A stretch of 64,000 nt of DNA, taken from assembly GCF_027924965.1 (NCBI RefSeq), contig NZ_AP027056.1, positions 496,001 to 560,000 of the forward strand. Reading direction: 5' to 3'. The stretch is from Limnohabitans sp. TEGF004 (GTDB lineage Bacteria; Pseudomonadota; Gammaproteobacteria; Burkholderiales; Burkholderiaceae_C). A program made the position numbers and the translations under genes. Below the pieces are notes generated by a model. The model was not told where the DNA came from. It saw only the letters and a list, made by a program, of their open reading frames with translations, and did not search any database. Every line of letters starts with the position of its first letter. Positions within the stretch are counted from its first letter, which is position 1. Positions 10,104 to 19,454 of the stretch are shown here, piece by piece.

Positions 10104-11234
10104 TTATGCCTCGAGCAGGATGCGCAACATGCGACGCAATGGCTCGGCCGCGCCCCACAAGAGCTGGTCACCCACGGTGAACGCGCCAAGATAGTCATTG
10201 CCCATGGCCATTTTGTGCAAGCGGCCCACTGGCACTGTCAAAGTGCCGGTCACGGCTGCGGGTGTCAGGTCGCGTTCGCTGATTTCGCGCACGTTAGGCA
10301 CCACTTTGACCCAGTCGTTAGCGCTGGCCAAGATGCTTTCGATCTCGTCCATCGGCACGTCTTTTTTCAGTTTGATGGTCAAACCTTGTGAGTGGCAGCG
10401 CATCGCGCCAATGCGCACGCACAAACCGTCGATTGGGATAGAGCCTGCAGTGCGGAACGCTGGGTTGCCCAAGATTTTGTTGCACTCGGCGCCGCCCTTC
10501 CACTCTTCCTTGCTTTGGCCGTGCTCGACAGGCACGTCGATCCAAGGGATCAAGCTGCCAGCCAAGGCCGTGTTGCGGAAGTTTTTGGTGGGGAACTCAG
10601 CACTGCGCATGGTGGCCGACACTTTGCGGTCGATGTCCAAGATGGCAGAAGAGGGGTTGGCCAAGTCGTCTTTCACTGCATCATGCAAAGCGCCCATTTG
10701 GCTGAGCAGTTCGCGCATGTTTTGTGCACCAGCGCCCGAAGCCGCTTGGTACGTCATGGCGCTGACCCACTCGATCATGTTGTGTTGGAACAAGCCGCCC
10801 AAGCCCATGAGCATCAAGCTCACGGTGCAATTGCCGCCGATCCAGTTTTTGCCGCCTTTGCCCAGCGCGCTGTCAATGACGTTGCGGTTGACGGGGTCCA
10901 AGATGATCACGGCGTCGTCGGCCATGCGCAGGCTAGAGGCTGCGTCAATCCAGTGGCCGTTCCAGCCCGCTGCGCGCAGCTTGGGGTACACATCTTTGGT
11001 GTAGTCGCCGCCTTGGCAGGTGATGATGATGTCGCAGCGCTTCAGAGCGTCAATGTTGTTGGCGTCTTGGAGCGTGGTTTCGTTCTTGGCTTGCGCGGGG
11101 GCTTTGCCACCTGCGTTAGACGTGGAGAAGAACACGGGTTCGATCAGATCGAAATCCTTCTCTTGAACCATGCGGTCGATCAACACCGAGCCGACCATGC
11201 CGCGCCAACCGACTAAACCTACTAACTTGCTCAT
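10104..11234 (-). CDS. asd: Aspartate-semialdehyde dehydrogenase
   Basis: 376 residues. [13 protein letters not shown] at the N-terminus is the NADP-binding loop and [17 protein letters not shown] holds the catalytic Cys. It makes L-aspartate semialdehyde from aspartyl phosphate, the branch point to Lys/DAP, Met, Thr and Ile. Length and sequence match the gamma/beta-proteobacterial type. It is preceded by a leader of about 190 nt that encodes a Thr/Ile-rich peptide and can form alternative hairpins (see separate entries), suggesting attenuation. fimV follows after 15 bp. Confidence 0.97.
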   Translation of the reverse strand: MSKLVGLVGWRGMVGSVLIDRMVQEKDFDLIEPVFFSTSNAGGKAPAQAKNETTLQDANNIDALKRCDIIITCQGGDYTKDVYPKLRAAGWNGHWIDAASSLRMADDAVIILDPVNRNVIDSALGKGGKNWIGGNCTVSLMLMGLGGLFQHNMIEWVSAMTYQAASGAGAQNMRELLSQMGALHDAVKDDLANPSSAILDIDRKVSATMRSAEFPTKNFRNTALAGSLIPWIDVPVEHGQSKEEWKGGAECNKILGNPAFRTAGSIPIDGLCVRIGAMRCHSQGLTIKLKKDVPMDEIESILASANDWVKVVPNVREISERDLTPAAVTGTLTVPVGRLHKMAMGNDYLGAFTVGDQLLWGAAEPLRRMLRILLEA

Positions 11235-11259
11235 TTTTCAACGCCTTTTCAAATGTAGA

Positions 11260-11303
11260 AAACAGTGCCAGACCTGACTGTTTGCCCGGCTCGTCTGGCC
11301 GGG
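11260..11303 (-). promoter_or_regulatory. Alternative stem-loops in the asd leader (candidate attenuator)
   Basis: Three possible helices share bases. First, CCCGGC 11285-11290 with GCCGGG 11298-11303. Second, GCCAGAC 11267-11273 with GTCTGGC 11293-11299, which uses parts of the first. Third, AAACAGT 11260-11266 with ACTGTTT 11277-11283, which on the minus strand is followed by TTCTACATTT, a weak terminator-like tail. The helices are visible in the sequence; an antiterminator/terminator switch is inference. Confidence 0.5.
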
Positions 11304-11327
11304 TGGGCGCACGACGAACCGGAGCGT

Positions 11328-11429
11328 TTAGCCCTTAATGGTCGTGGTTTTGATGGTGTTCACGCGCGCAAACGCAGCCACCAGTGCGGGGGCTGTGAAG
11401 TTCAGAGAGAACGAGCGGGCGTGAAACAT
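11328..11429 (-). CDS. Thr/Ile-rich candidate leader peptide of asd
   Basis: 33 codons from ATG 11429 to TAA 11330-11328. The C-terminal residues are NTIKTTTIKG: four Thr and two Ile codons within eight positions just before the stop, as in thr-type leader peptides. It lies about 94 bp upstream of the asd start, with the alternative hairpins starting about 25 nt after its stop. A TACAAT (-10-like, 11442-11437 on the minus strand) is only 7 nt before the ATG, so the message may be leaderless or start elsewhere; no Shine-Dalgarno is seen. Asd feeds Thr and Ile synthesis, which makes the codon content meaningful. Translation is not proven. Confidence 0.45.
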   Translation of the reverse strand: MFHARSFSLNFTAPALVAAFARVNTIKTTTIKG

Positions 11430-11500
11430 GACAACTATTGTAGTGGATGGGTGCTTGGGCCTGGCTGACAGATTTAGAGGATGAAGTTTGATGGCGCTGA

Positions 11501-11528
11501 AATAAAAAACGCGCCATGGAGGCGCGTT
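11501..11528 (-). terminator. Intrinsic terminator after leuB
   Basis: Stem AACGCGCC (11508-11515) / GGCGCGTT (11521-11528), loop of 5; on the minus strand it is followed by TTTTATT. It ends the leuCDB transcript and separates it from the asd leader. Confidence 0.85.
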
Positions 11529-11551
11529 CTTCATCAGGGGAAAGGCTTGAA

Positions 11552-12637
11552 TCAACGCAAAGCCTTCACCACCGCATCGCCCATCTGAGCCGTACCCACT
11601 TTGGTCGTGCCTTCGCTGTAGATGTCTGGCGTGCGCAAGCCTTGGGCCAACACGGCTTTCACAGCTGTCTCAATACGATCAGCCGCTTCGGTTTGGTTCA
11701 AGCTAAAGCGCAGCATCATGGCGGCGCTGAGGATGGTGGCCAAGGGATTGGCCACGCCTTTGCCAGCAATGTCGGGTGCACTTCCGTGGCTAGGTTCGTA
11801 CAAGCCTTGGTTCTTTGAGTTCAAAGAAGCAGAAGGCAACATGCCGATGGAGCCAGTCAGCATGGAAGCTTCGTCGCTCAAGATGTCGCCAAACATGTTG
11901 CCGGTCACCACCACGTCAAAGCGCTTGGGCTCTTTCACCAGTTGCATGGCAGCGTTATCGACGTACATGTGGTCGAGGGCGATGTCTGGGTACTCTTTGC
12001 CCACTTCACTCACCACGTCTTTCCAGAACTGGAAGGTTTCCAGCACGTTGGCTTTGTCCACGCTGGTCACTCGGCCTTCTGTGCCTGCGGCTTTGCGCTT
12101 GCGGGCAGCTTGGAAAGCCACGTGTGCAATGCGCTCGATCTCAGGCTTGGAGTAGCGCATGGTGTCAAAGGCTTCTTCTGCACCTGGGAAGTGGCCGTCA
12201 GTGGCCACGCGGCGGCCGCGGGGTTGGCCAAAGTAAATATCGCCGGTCAGCTCGCGGATGATCAAAATGTCCAAGCCAGCAATCAGCTCAGGCTTCAAGC
12301 TGGATGCGCCCACCAATTGCTCGTAGCAAATGGCAGGGCGGAAGTTGGCAAACAGGCCCATGTTTTTGCGCAAACCCAAAATGGCTTGCTCAGGACGCAG
12401 AGGGCGGTCGAGGGTGTCGTATTTCCAGTCGCCCACAGCGCCGAACAACACAGCATCCGATTCCATGGCCAGCTTCAGCGTGGCTTCGGGCAGAGGGTGA
12501 CCGTGCGCGTCAAACGCTGCGCCGCCGACCAAGGCTGTTTCGGATTCAAACTTGAGGTCGAGGACGTTCAAGACCTTGACCGCTTCGGCCACGATTTCTG
12601 GGCCGATGCCGTCGCCGGGGAGGATTGCGATTTTCAT
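11552..12637 (-). CDS. leuB: 3-isopropylmalate dehydrogenase
   Basis: 361 residues. It opens with [15 protein letters not shown] and carries the IDH/IPMDH substrate motif [10 protein letters not shown] and the metal/NAD-binding block around [16 protein letters not shown]. It oxidatively decarboxylates 3-isopropylmalate in leucine synthesis. It follows leuD by 21 bp and ends at a clear intrinsic terminator, so leuC-leuD-leuB form one transcript. Confidence 0.97.
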   Translation of the reverse strand: MKIAILPGDGIGPEIVAEAVKVLNVLDLKFESETALVGGAAFDAHGHPLPEATLKLAMESDAVLFGAVGDWKYDTLDRPLRPEQAILGLRKNMGLFANFRPAICYEQLVGASSLKPELIAGLDILIIRELTGDIYFGQPRGRRVATDGHFPGAEEAFDTMRYSKPEIERIAHVAFQAARKRKAAGTEGRVTSVDKANVLETFQFWKDVVSEVGKEYPDIALDHMYVDNAAMQLVKEPKRFDVVVTGNMFGDILSDEASMLTGSIGMLPSASLNSKNQGLYEPSHGSAPDIAGKGVANPLATILSAAMMLRFSLNQTEAADRIETAVKAVLAQGLRTPDIYSEGTTKVGTAQMGDAVVKALR

Positions 12638-12658
12638 GTGTTGTTCTTCTAAATGGGT

Positions 12659-13315
12659 TTACATCGTGTGAGCCAACCAAGGCTTGGTGGCCAAGCGCTC
12701 GGCTTCAAAGGCTTTGATCTTGTCGGACTGGCGCAGGGTCAGGCCAATGTCGTCAAAGCCGTTGAGCAAGCAGTATTTACGGAAGGCTTGCACCTCAAAC
12801 GGAATGGGGTCGCCCCCTCCGCCATTTCCTTGGCGCACGATGACTTGGTTCTCAAGGTCAATCGTCAACTCATAGCCGGGGAAGGCATGCACTTCGTTGA
12901 ACAACAGGTCAATCGCGGCTTCGGGCAACACGATGGGCAGCAAGCCGTTTTTGAAACAGTTGTTGAAGAAGATGTCGGCAAAGCTAGGCGCGATGACGGC
13001 GCGGAAGCCGTATTGGTCAATCGCCCAAGGTGCGTGTTCGCGTGACGAGCCGCAGCCAAAGTTCTTGCGAGCCAACAAAACCGATGCGCCTTTGTAGCGC
13101 GGTTGGTTCAGCACGAAGTCCGGGTTGGGCTGGCGGCTGGCGGGGTCTTGGCCTGGTTCGCCGTGGTCGAGGTAGCGCCACTCATCAAACAAGTTGGGGC
13201 CAAAGCCGGTCTTGCGGATGGACTTCAAAAACTGCTTGGGGATGATGGCGTCGGTGTCGACGTTCTCGCGGTCCATCGGAGCCACGATGCCTTTGTGTAA
13301 GGTGAATTTCTGCAT
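12659..13315 (-). CDS. leuD: 3-isopropylmalate dehydratase small subunit
   Basis: 218 residues. It contains the swivel-domain motif [14 protein letters not shown] that completes the aconitase-like active site with LeuC. It isomerises 2- to 3-isopropylmalate. Its ATG overlaps the stop codon of the small lipoprotein gene upstream (TAATG, sharing the A), so its translation is probably coupled to that gene. Confidence 0.97.
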   Translation of the reverse strand: MQKFTLHKGIVAPMDRENVDTDAIIPKQFLKSIRKTGFGPNLFDEWRYLDHGEPGQDPASRQPNPDFVLNQPRYKGASVLLARKNFGCGSSREHAPWAIDQYGFRAVIAPSFADIFFNNCFKNGLLPIVLPEAAIDLLFNEVHAFPGYELTIDLENQVIVRQGNGGGGDPIPFEVQAFRKYCLLNGFDDIGLTLRQSDKIKAFEAERLATKPWLAHTM

Positions 13316-13449
13316 TATTTTTTCTTCGCTGCGTCTTCAATGGCCGAGCCGGCCTTTTGCACATCTTGGCCAATGCCGCGTAGGGTGTTGCAAGCGCTGA
13401 GGCCCATCACGGCCACCAAGCCTAAAGCGATCCATAGAAATTTTTTCAT
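13315..13449 (-). CDS. Entericidin-like small lipoprotein
   Basis: 44 residues from ATG 13449. A short basic N-terminus (MKKF), a hydrophobic core and a lipobox LSAC (Cys 20) predict a signal peptidase II lipoprotein. The mature part [20 protein letters not shown] resembles the entericidin A/B family (NT..G.G.D....G..I..A). Entericidins are small membrane lipoproteins; in E. coli they form a toxin/antidote-like pair, but here there is one gene. It is placed between leuC and leuD on the same strand, 15 bp after leuC and overlapping the leuD start by one base. Its role in a leucine operon is unexplained. Confidence 0.85.
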   Translation of the reverse strand: MKKFLWIALGLVAVMGLSACNTLRGIGQDVQKAGSAIEDAAKKK

Positions 13450-13464
13450 AGCGATGCTCCTGAG

Positions 13465-14886
13465 TTACGCGAACTTGCGCACGTCCACAAAGTGGCCGTG
13501 AATGGCGGCAGCGGCTGCCATGGCGGGGCTGACCAAATGGGTGCGGCCACCGTTGCCTTGACGGCCTTCGAAGTTGCGGTTGCTGGTCGACGCGCAACGC
13601 TCGCCTGGCTCTAAGCGGTCGGCGTTCATGGCCAAACACATCGAGCAACCTGGCTCGCGCCACTCAAAGCCAGCGGCTTTGAAAATCTCGTGCAGGCCTT
13701 CTTTTTCCGCTTGTTCTTTGACCAAGCCAGAGCCGGGCACCACCAAAGCGAGCTTGATGTTCTTGGCCACTTTTTGGCCGAGTTTCTTGACCACGGCTGC
13801 GGCTTCGCGCATGTCTTCAATACGGCTGTTGGTGCAAGAGCCAATGAACACTTTGTCGACAAACAAATCGTTCAGCGCTTTGCCTGGCTGCAAGTCCATG
13901 TACGTCAACGCGCGTTCAATCGCACCGCGCTTGTTGGCGTCTTTTTCTTTGTCGGGGTCAGGCACGATGCCGTTGATGTCCAGCACCATTTCGGGCGACG
14001 TGCCCCAAGTGACTTGCGGCAAGATGTCTTCGGCCTTCAACTCCACCACCGCGTCAAACTTGGCGTCAGCGTCAGAGTGCAAAGTTTTCCAATACGCCAC
14101 GGCTTGGTCCCATTCCACGCCGGTGGGGGACAAAGGACGGCCTTTGACGTACTCAATGGTTTTGTCGTCCACCGCCACAAGACCAGCGCGCGCGCCGCCT
14201 TCGATGGCCATGTTGCATACTGTCATGCGGCCTTCCATGCTGAGAGAGCGAATGGCAGAGCCCGCAAACTCAATGGTGTAGCCCGTGCCGCCGGCTGTGC
14301 CGATCTTGCCGATGATGGCCAGCACCACGTCTTTGCCAGTCACGCCTTTGGCCAGCGTGCCTTCGACTTTGATGAGCATGTTTTTGGCTTTTTTGGCCAA
14401 CAAGGTTTGCGTGGCCATGACGTGCTCGACCTCAGAGGTGCCGATGCCGTGTGCTAACGCCGCAAACGCGCCGTGTGTGGAGGTGTGGCTGTCGCCGCAC
14501 ACCACAGTCATGCCTGGCAGAGTGGCGCCGTTCTCAGGGCCAATGACGTGGATGATGCCTTGGCGCTTAGACATGAACGGGAAGAACGCGGCAGAGCCGA
14601 ACTCGGCCATGTTGCTGTCTAGCGTGGTGATTTGTTCTTTGCTGATGGGGTCGGTGATGCCGTCGTAGCCCAGCTCCCAGCCGGTGGTGGGCGTGTTGTG
14701 GTCGGCAGTGGCCACGATCGAGCTGACGCGCCAGACCTTGCGGCCTGCTTGGCGAATGCCCTCAAACGCTTGTGGGCTGGTGACTTCGTGCACCAAATGG
14801 CGGTCGATGTAGAGGATGGATGTGCCATCTTCTTCGGTGTGGACGACGTGCTCGTCCCAAATCTTGTCGTAAAGGGTGCGTCCCAT
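13465..14886 (-). CDS. leuC: 3-isopropylmalate dehydratase large subunit
   Basis: 473 residues. The three Fe-S cysteines of the aconitase family appear in FIGSCTNSR and in [22 protein letters not shown] is the substrate motif. It holds the [4Fe-4S] cluster and works with LeuD. It is the first gene of the leucine cluster and is divergent from the exported protein at 14968, with an 81-bp shared promoter region; no leucine-rich leader was seen there. Confidence 0.97.
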   Translation of the reverse strand: MGRTLYDKIWDEHVVHTEEDGTSILYIDRHLVHEVTSPQAFEGIRQAGRKVWRVSSIVATADHNTPTTGWELGYDGITDPISKEQITTLDSNMAEFGSAAFFPFMSKRQGIIHVIGPENGATLPGMTVVCGDSHTSTHGAFAALAHGIGTSEVEHVMATQTLLAKKAKNMLIKVEGTLAKGVTGKDVVLAIIGKIGTAGGTGYTIEFAGSAIRSLSMEGRMTVCNMAIEGGARAGLVAVDDKTIEYVKGRPLSPTGVEWDQAVAYWKTLHSDADAKFDAVVELKAEDILPQVTWGTSPEMVLDINGIVPDPDKEKDANKRGAIERALTYMDLQPGKALNDLFVDKVFIGSCTNSRIEDMREAAAVVKKLGQKVAKNIKLALVVPGSGLVKEQAEKEGLHEIFKAAGFEWREPGCSMCLAMNADRLEPGERCASTSNRNFEGRQGNGGRTHLVSPAMAAAAAIHGHFVDVRKFA

Positions 14887-14967
14887 GAGTCTTCCTTAAA
14901 TGGAGCCTGCGATTTTATGCGGGACCACGGCTGCTGATTCATGGAAATGAAATAAAGCCTTCCTACA

Positions 14968-15744
14968 ATGAATCCATGGCGACACCGCGCCGTGTTTCAA
15001 CTTCTATTTTCAGACGTGCTTCGCCTCATCCCTTCCTCTGTTCAGCTGCGCCAAACGCTTCTCGCTTTCGGGCTGGTTGCTCTGTGTGCGAGCCAGGCTC
15101 AAGCCGCTCGCCCCATGAACACCGATGACGCCAACATCGTGGACGACAAAGCCTGTCAGTTGGAGAGTTGGGTCAAAACCACCCACACGTCGCTAGAACG
15201 CTGGGCCATTCCCGGCTGTAACTTGGGTGGCGAGGTGGAGTGGTCTGTCGGCGGCAATGCTCAAACCGATGATGGGCTGGGCAAGACGCAGTTTTGGGTG
15301 GCGCAAGCCAAAAAGCGCTGGGTGCCTGTGGGCGAGGACACGGTGGGTATCTCCACCACTTTGGGCGCCATGGTCACCCGCCCTGCATTGGGCGACAGGC
15401 CTGAAGACAAAGACTATTACCTCAACGTGCCGGTGACCGTGCCCTTAGGGCAAGACCGTTTTGTGCACTTCAACGCAGGTTGGGTCAACCACCAAACCTT
15501 GGGTGTGAATCGGCCCACATGGGGTGTGGGGGGCGAATTGCCACTCACCGCAAAAGTCATCGCGATTGCTGAGACCTATGGCGAAGCCGCCATGGGCACA
15601 CGCTACCAAGTGGGTTTGCGTATGTGGCTTGTGCCCCAGCGTGTGCAGATTGACACCACTTATGGCAACCGCATAGGTCAGCCCGAACACGAGCGTTGGT
15701 TCACGGTGGGCTTGCGTTTGCTTAGCCCCGCGTTTTTGCCCTGA
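14968..15744 (+). CDS. Exported beta-rich hypothetical protein
   Basis: 258 residues. The only upstream ATG is at 14968, giving a long N-terminus in which the hydrophobic core and SQAQA cleavage site lie at about residues 31-47; a later non-ATG start is possible. The mature protein opens RPMNTDDANIVDDKACQLESW and has alternating hydrophobic/aromatic strands (YYLNVPVTVPL, FVHFNAGWVNH, GTRYQVGLRMWL, ERWFTVGLRLL), which suggests an outer-membrane or periplasmic beta-barrel-like fold. I do not recognise a specific function. Confidence 0.75.
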   Translation: MNPWRHRAVFQLLFSDVLRLIPSSVQLRQTLLAFGLVALCASQAQAARPMNTDDANIVDDKACQLESWVKTTHTSLERWAIPGCNLGGEVEWSVGGNAQTDDGLGKTQFWVAQAKKRWVPVGEDTVGISTTLGAMVTRPALGDRPEDKDYYLNVPVTVPLGQDRFVHFNAGWVNHQTLGVNRPTWGVGGELPLTAKVIAIAETYGEAAMGTRYQVGLRMWLVPQRVQIDTTYGNRIGQPEHERWFTVGLRLLSPAFLP

Positions 15745-15807
15745 GCCGTGTCGCCTGCGTGAAGACGTGGGTGCCCAGTTGTTGCGGGCATGGGCACAAT
15801 GCCAAGC

Positions 15808-17025
15808 ATGAACAGCTCAGCCACACACAGCCCCGCCCAAACCCCACTTCACGGCCTGCGCGTGGTCGAACTCGGTCAACTCATCGCAGGCCCTTTTGCT
15901 GCCAAAACGTTGGCCGACTTTGGCGCAGATGTGGTGAAGATTGAAACCCCAAAGACGGGTGACCCGCTGCGCAAATGGCGTTTGCTCAAAGACGGCACGT
16001 CCGTGTGGTGGCAAGTGCAGTCGCGCAACAAGCGTTCGGTGGCGTTGGACCTGAAAGAAAAAGAAGCACAAGACATCGTGCGTCAGCTCGCTAAAGACGC
16101 AGATGTGTTGATTGAAAACTTCCGCCCTGGCGCAATGGAAGGTTGGGGCCTCGGGCCGGACGAACTGTTGGCCATCAACCCACGTCTTATCATGTTGCGC
16201 ATCAGTGGCTACGGGCAAACGGGGCCGTATCGCGACAAGCCCGGCTTTGGCGTGGTGGCCGAGGCCATGAGTGGCTTGCGCCACCTGACTGCCGAGCCAG
16301 GCCGTGTGCCCGTGCGTGTGGGTGTGAGTATTGGCGACACGCTGGCATCGCTGCATGGCGTGATCGGAATTTTGACGGCGCTGCACGAGCGCGAGAAAAG
16401 CGGCCAAGGCCAAGTGATTGATGTGGCCTTGTACGAAGCCGTCTTCAACTGCATGGAAAGTTTGTTGCCCGAGTACAGCGCGTTTGGCGCAGTGCGCGAA
16501 GCAGCGGGCAGTGCATTGCCCGGCATTGCACCCAGCAATGCCTACCGCTGTGGAGATGAGGGTTATGTGCTGATTGCAGGCAACGGCGACAGCATTTTCA
16601 AACGCCTCATGCACACCCTAGGCCGTGATGACTTGGGCAACGACCCAGCGCTGGGCGACAACGCAGGCCGTGTGAAACGCGTGGCTGAGATTGATGCGGC
16701 CATTGGCGTGTGGACCGCGCAGCTCACCGTGGCGCAAGTGCTAGACGCTTTGGATAAAGCCGATGTACCCGCAGGCCGCATCTACACCGTGGCCGACATT
16801 GCGGCTGACCCGCACTACCAAGCACGCGAGATGATTCAACAGGTGCAGATGGATGACGGCACATCGCTGGCCGTGCCCGGCATCATTCCCAAACTGTCAC
16901 GCACCCCCGGCAGCCACCGCCGTAATGCGCCCACCATTGGGCAAGACACGGATGCGGTGTTGAATGAAATTGGCTTGACGTCAGCGCAGATTCAAGCGCT
17001 CAAAGACAAGTGCATCGTGGCCTAA
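15808..17025 (+). CDS. CaiB/BaiF family CoA-transferase (class III)
   Basis: 405 residues from ATG 15808; ATGs at 15790 and 15799 are also in frame and none has a clear ribosome-binding site. The N-terminus LRVVELGQLIAGPFAAKTLADFGADVVKIE is the class III CoA-transferase opening, and RISGYGQTGPYRDKPGFG contains the Asp that carries the acyl-enzyme intermediate in formyl-CoA transferase relatives. The family moves CoA between carboxylic acids. Substrate is unknown; neighbours do not help. It is convergent with exbD, about 15 bp apart. Confidence 0.92.
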   Translation: MNSSATHSPAQTPLHGLRVVELGQLIAGPFAAKTLADFGADVVKIETPKTGDPLRKWRLLKDGTSVWWQVQSRNKRSVALDLKEKEAQDIVRQLAKDADVLIENFRPGAMEGWGLGPDELLAINPRLIMLRISGYGQTGPYRDKPGFGVVAEAMSGLRHLTAEPGRVPVRVGVSIGDTLASLHGVIGILTALHEREKSGQGQVIDVALYEAVFNCMESLLPEYSAFGAVREAAGSALPGIAPSNAYRCGDEGYVLIAGNGDSIFKRLMHTLGRDDLGNDPALGDNAGRVKRVAEIDAAIGVWTAQLTVAQVLDALDKADVPAGRIYTVADIAADPHYQAREMIQQVQMDDGTSLAVPGIIPKLSRTPGSHRRNAPTIGQDTDAVLNEIGLTSAQIQALKDKCIVA

Positions 17026-17040
17026 GTCGCTCACTTGGCG

Positions 17041-17475
17041 TTAAGGCGCAGCAAATTGCTCCGTGCCCACAATGCCAATCTTGGTCAGGCCCTGACGCTG
17101 TGCGCTGGCCAACACACCCGCCACCGCTTCGTATTTGGCTTTGCCTTGGGCTTTGATGTGCAGCTCGGGCTGTGGCTCTTGGGCTTTGGCCTCTTGCAGC
17201 AGCGCATCGAGTGCGGCGCGGTCGGCCAAGGGCTTGCCGTTCCAGTTGACCACGCTGCGTGCATCCACTTCGATGCGAACCACATTGGGTTTCTTGGTTT
17301 GCGGCGTGGCGCTTTGCGGCATGTCGAGGTTGACCGAATGCAGCTGCACAGGGATGGTGATGATGAGCATGATCAGCAGCACCAGCATCACGTCGATCAA
17401 CGGCGTGGTGTTGATGTCCATCATCACTTCGGGTTCGTCTTGACCTTTCGTCAAAGAGGGCAGGTTCATCGCCAT
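17041..17475 (-). CDS. exbD: ExbD/TolR biopolymer transporter (second copy)
   Basis: 144 residues. After a short cytoplasmic N-terminus comes NTTPLIDVMLVLLIMLI, with D28 in the single TM helix being the proton-pathway Asp. The periplasmic domain follows. It works with ExbB to energise TonB. It lies 2 bp after the first exbD; the two copies differ clearly (about 40% identity by eye), so this is an old duplication and may form mixed dimers. Confidence 0.93.
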   Translation of the reverse strand: MAMNLPSLTKGQDEPEVMMDINTTPLIDVMLVLLIMLIITIPVQLHSVNLDMPQSATPQTKKPNVVRIEVDARSVVNWNGKPLADRAALDALLQEAKAQEPQPELHIKAQGKAKYEAVAGVLASAQRQGLTKIGIVGTEQFAAP

Positions 17476-17477
17476 GC

Positions 17478-17900
17478 TTATTTCCCCTGCGGGTCCGTTA
17501 CGAACCTCACCTTGGTCAACCCCGCCACCTGCGCGGCATACAGCACGCGGCCCACGGCTTCAAAGTCGGTCTTGGCGTCGCCACGAATTTGCACTTCGGG
17601 TTGTGGCGTTTTCTCGGCAAAGGTTTGCAGCTGCTTGATCAGGTCTGCGTTGCTGCGCACGGGCGCGTCATACAAATAAGCTTGGCCTTGCGCATTGACC
17701 GACAAGATGATGTTGTCTGGCTTGGTTTCGCGCGGTTGTTGTACCTCTTGTGGCAAATCCACTTTGACAGAGGTGGTTACCACCGGAATGGTGATGAGAA
17801 AAATGATGAGCAGCACCAACATCACATCCACCAAAGGCGTTGTGTTGATGGTGGTTAGCAACTCATCGTCGCCCTCGCTGGGGCCTAGGTGCATGGCCAT
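17478..17900 (-). CDS. exbD: ExbD/TolR biopolymer transporter (first copy)
   Basis: 140 residues; NTTPLVDVMLVLLIIFLI carries D25, the conserved TM Asp. One TM helix and a periplasmic domain ending in FVTDPQGK. It is 3 bp after exbB. Together with ExbB and TonB it forms the inner-membrane motor for TonB-dependent outer-membrane uptake, commonly of iron complexes, although no receptor gene is in this window. Confidence 0.93.
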   Translation of the reverse strand: MAMHLGPSEGDDELLTTINTTPLVDVMLVLLIIFLITIPVVTTSVKVDLPQEVQQPRETKPDNIILSVNAQGQAYLYDAPVRSNADLIKQLQTFAEKTPQPEVQIRGDAKTDFEAVGRVLYAAQVAGLTKVRFVTDPQGK

Positions 17901-17903
17901 GGC

Positions 17904-18641
17904 TTACTTCTGTGCCGAACCCAACAACACCGCGTGCAAGTCAGCGCCGAAGGCGTGCACTTCTTCCATCGCCACTTTGTTGCGGCGCACCAACCAGTTG
18001 TAGCCCAACACCGCAGGCACAGCCACAGCCAAACCAATGGCCGTCATGATGAGCGACTCGCCCACAGGGCCCGCCACTTTGTCGATGCTGGCTTGGCCCG
18101 ACATGCCAATTTTTACCAGCGCGTTGTAAATGCCCCAGACCGTGCCAAACAAACCGACGAACGGTGCGGTCGAGCCCACGGTTGCCAACACGGCCAAGCC
18201 GTCTTGCATGCGGCTTTGCACGTTGTTCATGGCCCGTTGGATGCTCATGGTCACCCAGTCGTTGAAGTTGATGTTGCCCAACAAACCGGTGTGCTTGCCT
18301 GCGCTCTCCAAACCTTTTTCGGCGATGAAGCGGAAAGGGCTGTCTTCTTCCAAGCCATCTGCGCCTTGGCGCACATTGCCTGCGGTCCAAAAGTTGTCTT
18401 GCGCCGTTTTGGCAAAGCGCAACACGCGGTTTTGTTCAGCCAACTTGGTGAAGATCACATACCAGCTGCCCATGCTCATGATGACCAAAATCAGCAGCGT
18501 GGCCTTGGCCACCACGTCGCCTTGAGCCCACAGGGCGGACAAGCCGTAGGGGTTCTCCACGGCTTCTTCAGCCATGACGCTGGCGCTGAAGGCCAGTGTT
18601 GAGAGTGCGGCAGCGGCGCGTGTGAAGGTGTGTTGCAACAT
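17904..18641 (-). CDS. exbB: ExbB/TolQ/MotA-type proton channel
   Basis: 245 residues. An N-terminal signal-like segment (ending SASVMAE) is followed by three TM helices (about 43-63, 145-170, 190-212). GLFGTVWGIYNAL and GESLIMTAIGLAVAVPAVLGYN are the ExbB/TolQ core motifs. The extra N-terminal segment is typical of the Pseudomonas/Burkholderiales ExbB type. It precedes the two exbD genes and follows tonB by 48 bp. Confidence 0.95.
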   Translation of the reverse strand: MLQHTFTRAAAALSTLAFSASVMAEEAVENPYGLSALWAQGDVVAKATLLILVIMSMGSWYVIFTKLAEQNRVLRFAKTAQDNFWTAGNVRQGADGLEEDSPFRFIAEKGLESAGKHTGLLGNINFNDWVTMSIQRAMNNVQSRMQDGLAVLATVGSTAPFVGLFGTVWGIYNALVKIGMSGQASIDKVAGPVGESLIMTAIGLAVAVPAVLGYNWLVRRNKVAMEEVHAFGADLHAVLLGSAQK

Positions 18642-18689
18642 GGGTGTTTCCTTGTGACTGACTTTGTGTGAGCGTGTTGGGTAAGGCGC

Positions 18690-19367
18690 TTATTCCAAGC
18701 GCCAGGTGTATTTGATGCTGGCCCAGCTTTGCTCGGGCTTACCGTCCACCGTGCCGGGGCGGAACTGGCATTTCGATAGCGCATTGCGTGCGGCTTCGTC
18801 CAAGCGGGTGAAGCCTGATGATTTTTCAACATCGGCCTGCAACACCTTACCGTCCACACCAATCAAAAACTTCAGCGTCACTGTGCCTTCTTCTTCCATG
18901 CGGCGCGAGGCGCTGGGGTAGTCGGGCTTGGCGCAATGTGCACCCGCTTGAATGACGGCACCCATGCGAATGGCTGGCGCTTGGGGTGCTGCTGCTGGCG
19001 GTGCCGCAGTTTGCGTGATGGCCGGTGCTGTGCTGGTGGGCGCAGGCGGCGGCGGTGCGGGTGTTTTAGGCAGCGGTGTTTTGGGGGGCGGCGTGGGCGC
19101 AGGCGGCGGCGCCTCAGACATCAGCACGGCCTCGACGGTGTTCTCGGTCATCTGCACCACATCGCGTGCCAAGCCCGTTGAGATGGCCCACAGCAGCAGA
19201 GCGTGGAGCAGCACAACCCAGCCAATGCCAGTCAGATGTTTGCGGGGTGAGCGTTGACGCGCCGCATAGGGCGAAGCTGCCATTGTTTGGATGGCGCTGG
19301 TTGAGGTGTCAGCGGCTGCGTGTGAGGGGGACGAGTGAGGCAAACGAGGATGCTCTGAAAGTTTCAC
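18690..19367 (-). CDS. tonB: Energy transducer TonB
   Basis: 225 residues. A basic N-terminus precedes one TM helix (about 47-65, GWVVLLHALLLWAIS with the His typical of TonB). A Pro-rich spacer (about 85-120, PPPAPTPPPKTP type) leads to the C-terminal domain (YPSASRRMEEEGTVTLKF ... CQFRPGTVDGKP). It spans the periplasm and drives TonB-dependent receptors using ExbBD. It is first in tonB-exbB-exbD-exbD. I saw no convincing Fur box in the 87 bp upstream. Confidence 0.95.
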   Translation of the reverse strand: MKLSEHPRLPHSSPSHAAADTSTSAIQTMAASPYAARQRSPRKHLTGIGWVVLLHALLLWAISTGLARDVVQMTENTVEAVLMSEAPPPAPTPPPKTPLPKTPAPPPPAPTSTAPAITQTAAPPAAAPQAPAIRMGAVIQAGAHCAKPDYPSASRRMEEEGTVTLKFLIGVDGKVLQADVEKSSGFTRLDEAARNALSKCQFRPGTVDGKPEQSWASIKYTWRLE

Positions 19368-19418
19368 TCATTTTAAGTGGGCTACATGTCACGCTGTATG
19401 CAGCCCAAGTGGCGCAAC

Positions 19419-19446
19419 ACAGCCTTGCCCTTTGGGTCAAGGCTGT
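19419..19446 (-). terminator. Stem-loop between bactofilin and tonB genes
   Basis: ACAGCCTTG (19419-19427) pairs with CAAGGCTGT (19438-19446). There is no T-run after it on the minus strand, so termination is uncertain; it may instead be an mRNA-stabilising hairpin at the 3' end of the bactofilin message. Confidence 0.4.
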
Positions 19447-19454
19447 CGCAGGTG

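Noticed and set aside
11328..11555. 75-codon frame extending upstream of the asd leader peptide
   Set aside because: The extra N-terminal part runs through the leuB terminator; only the 33-codon part from 11429 is plausible.
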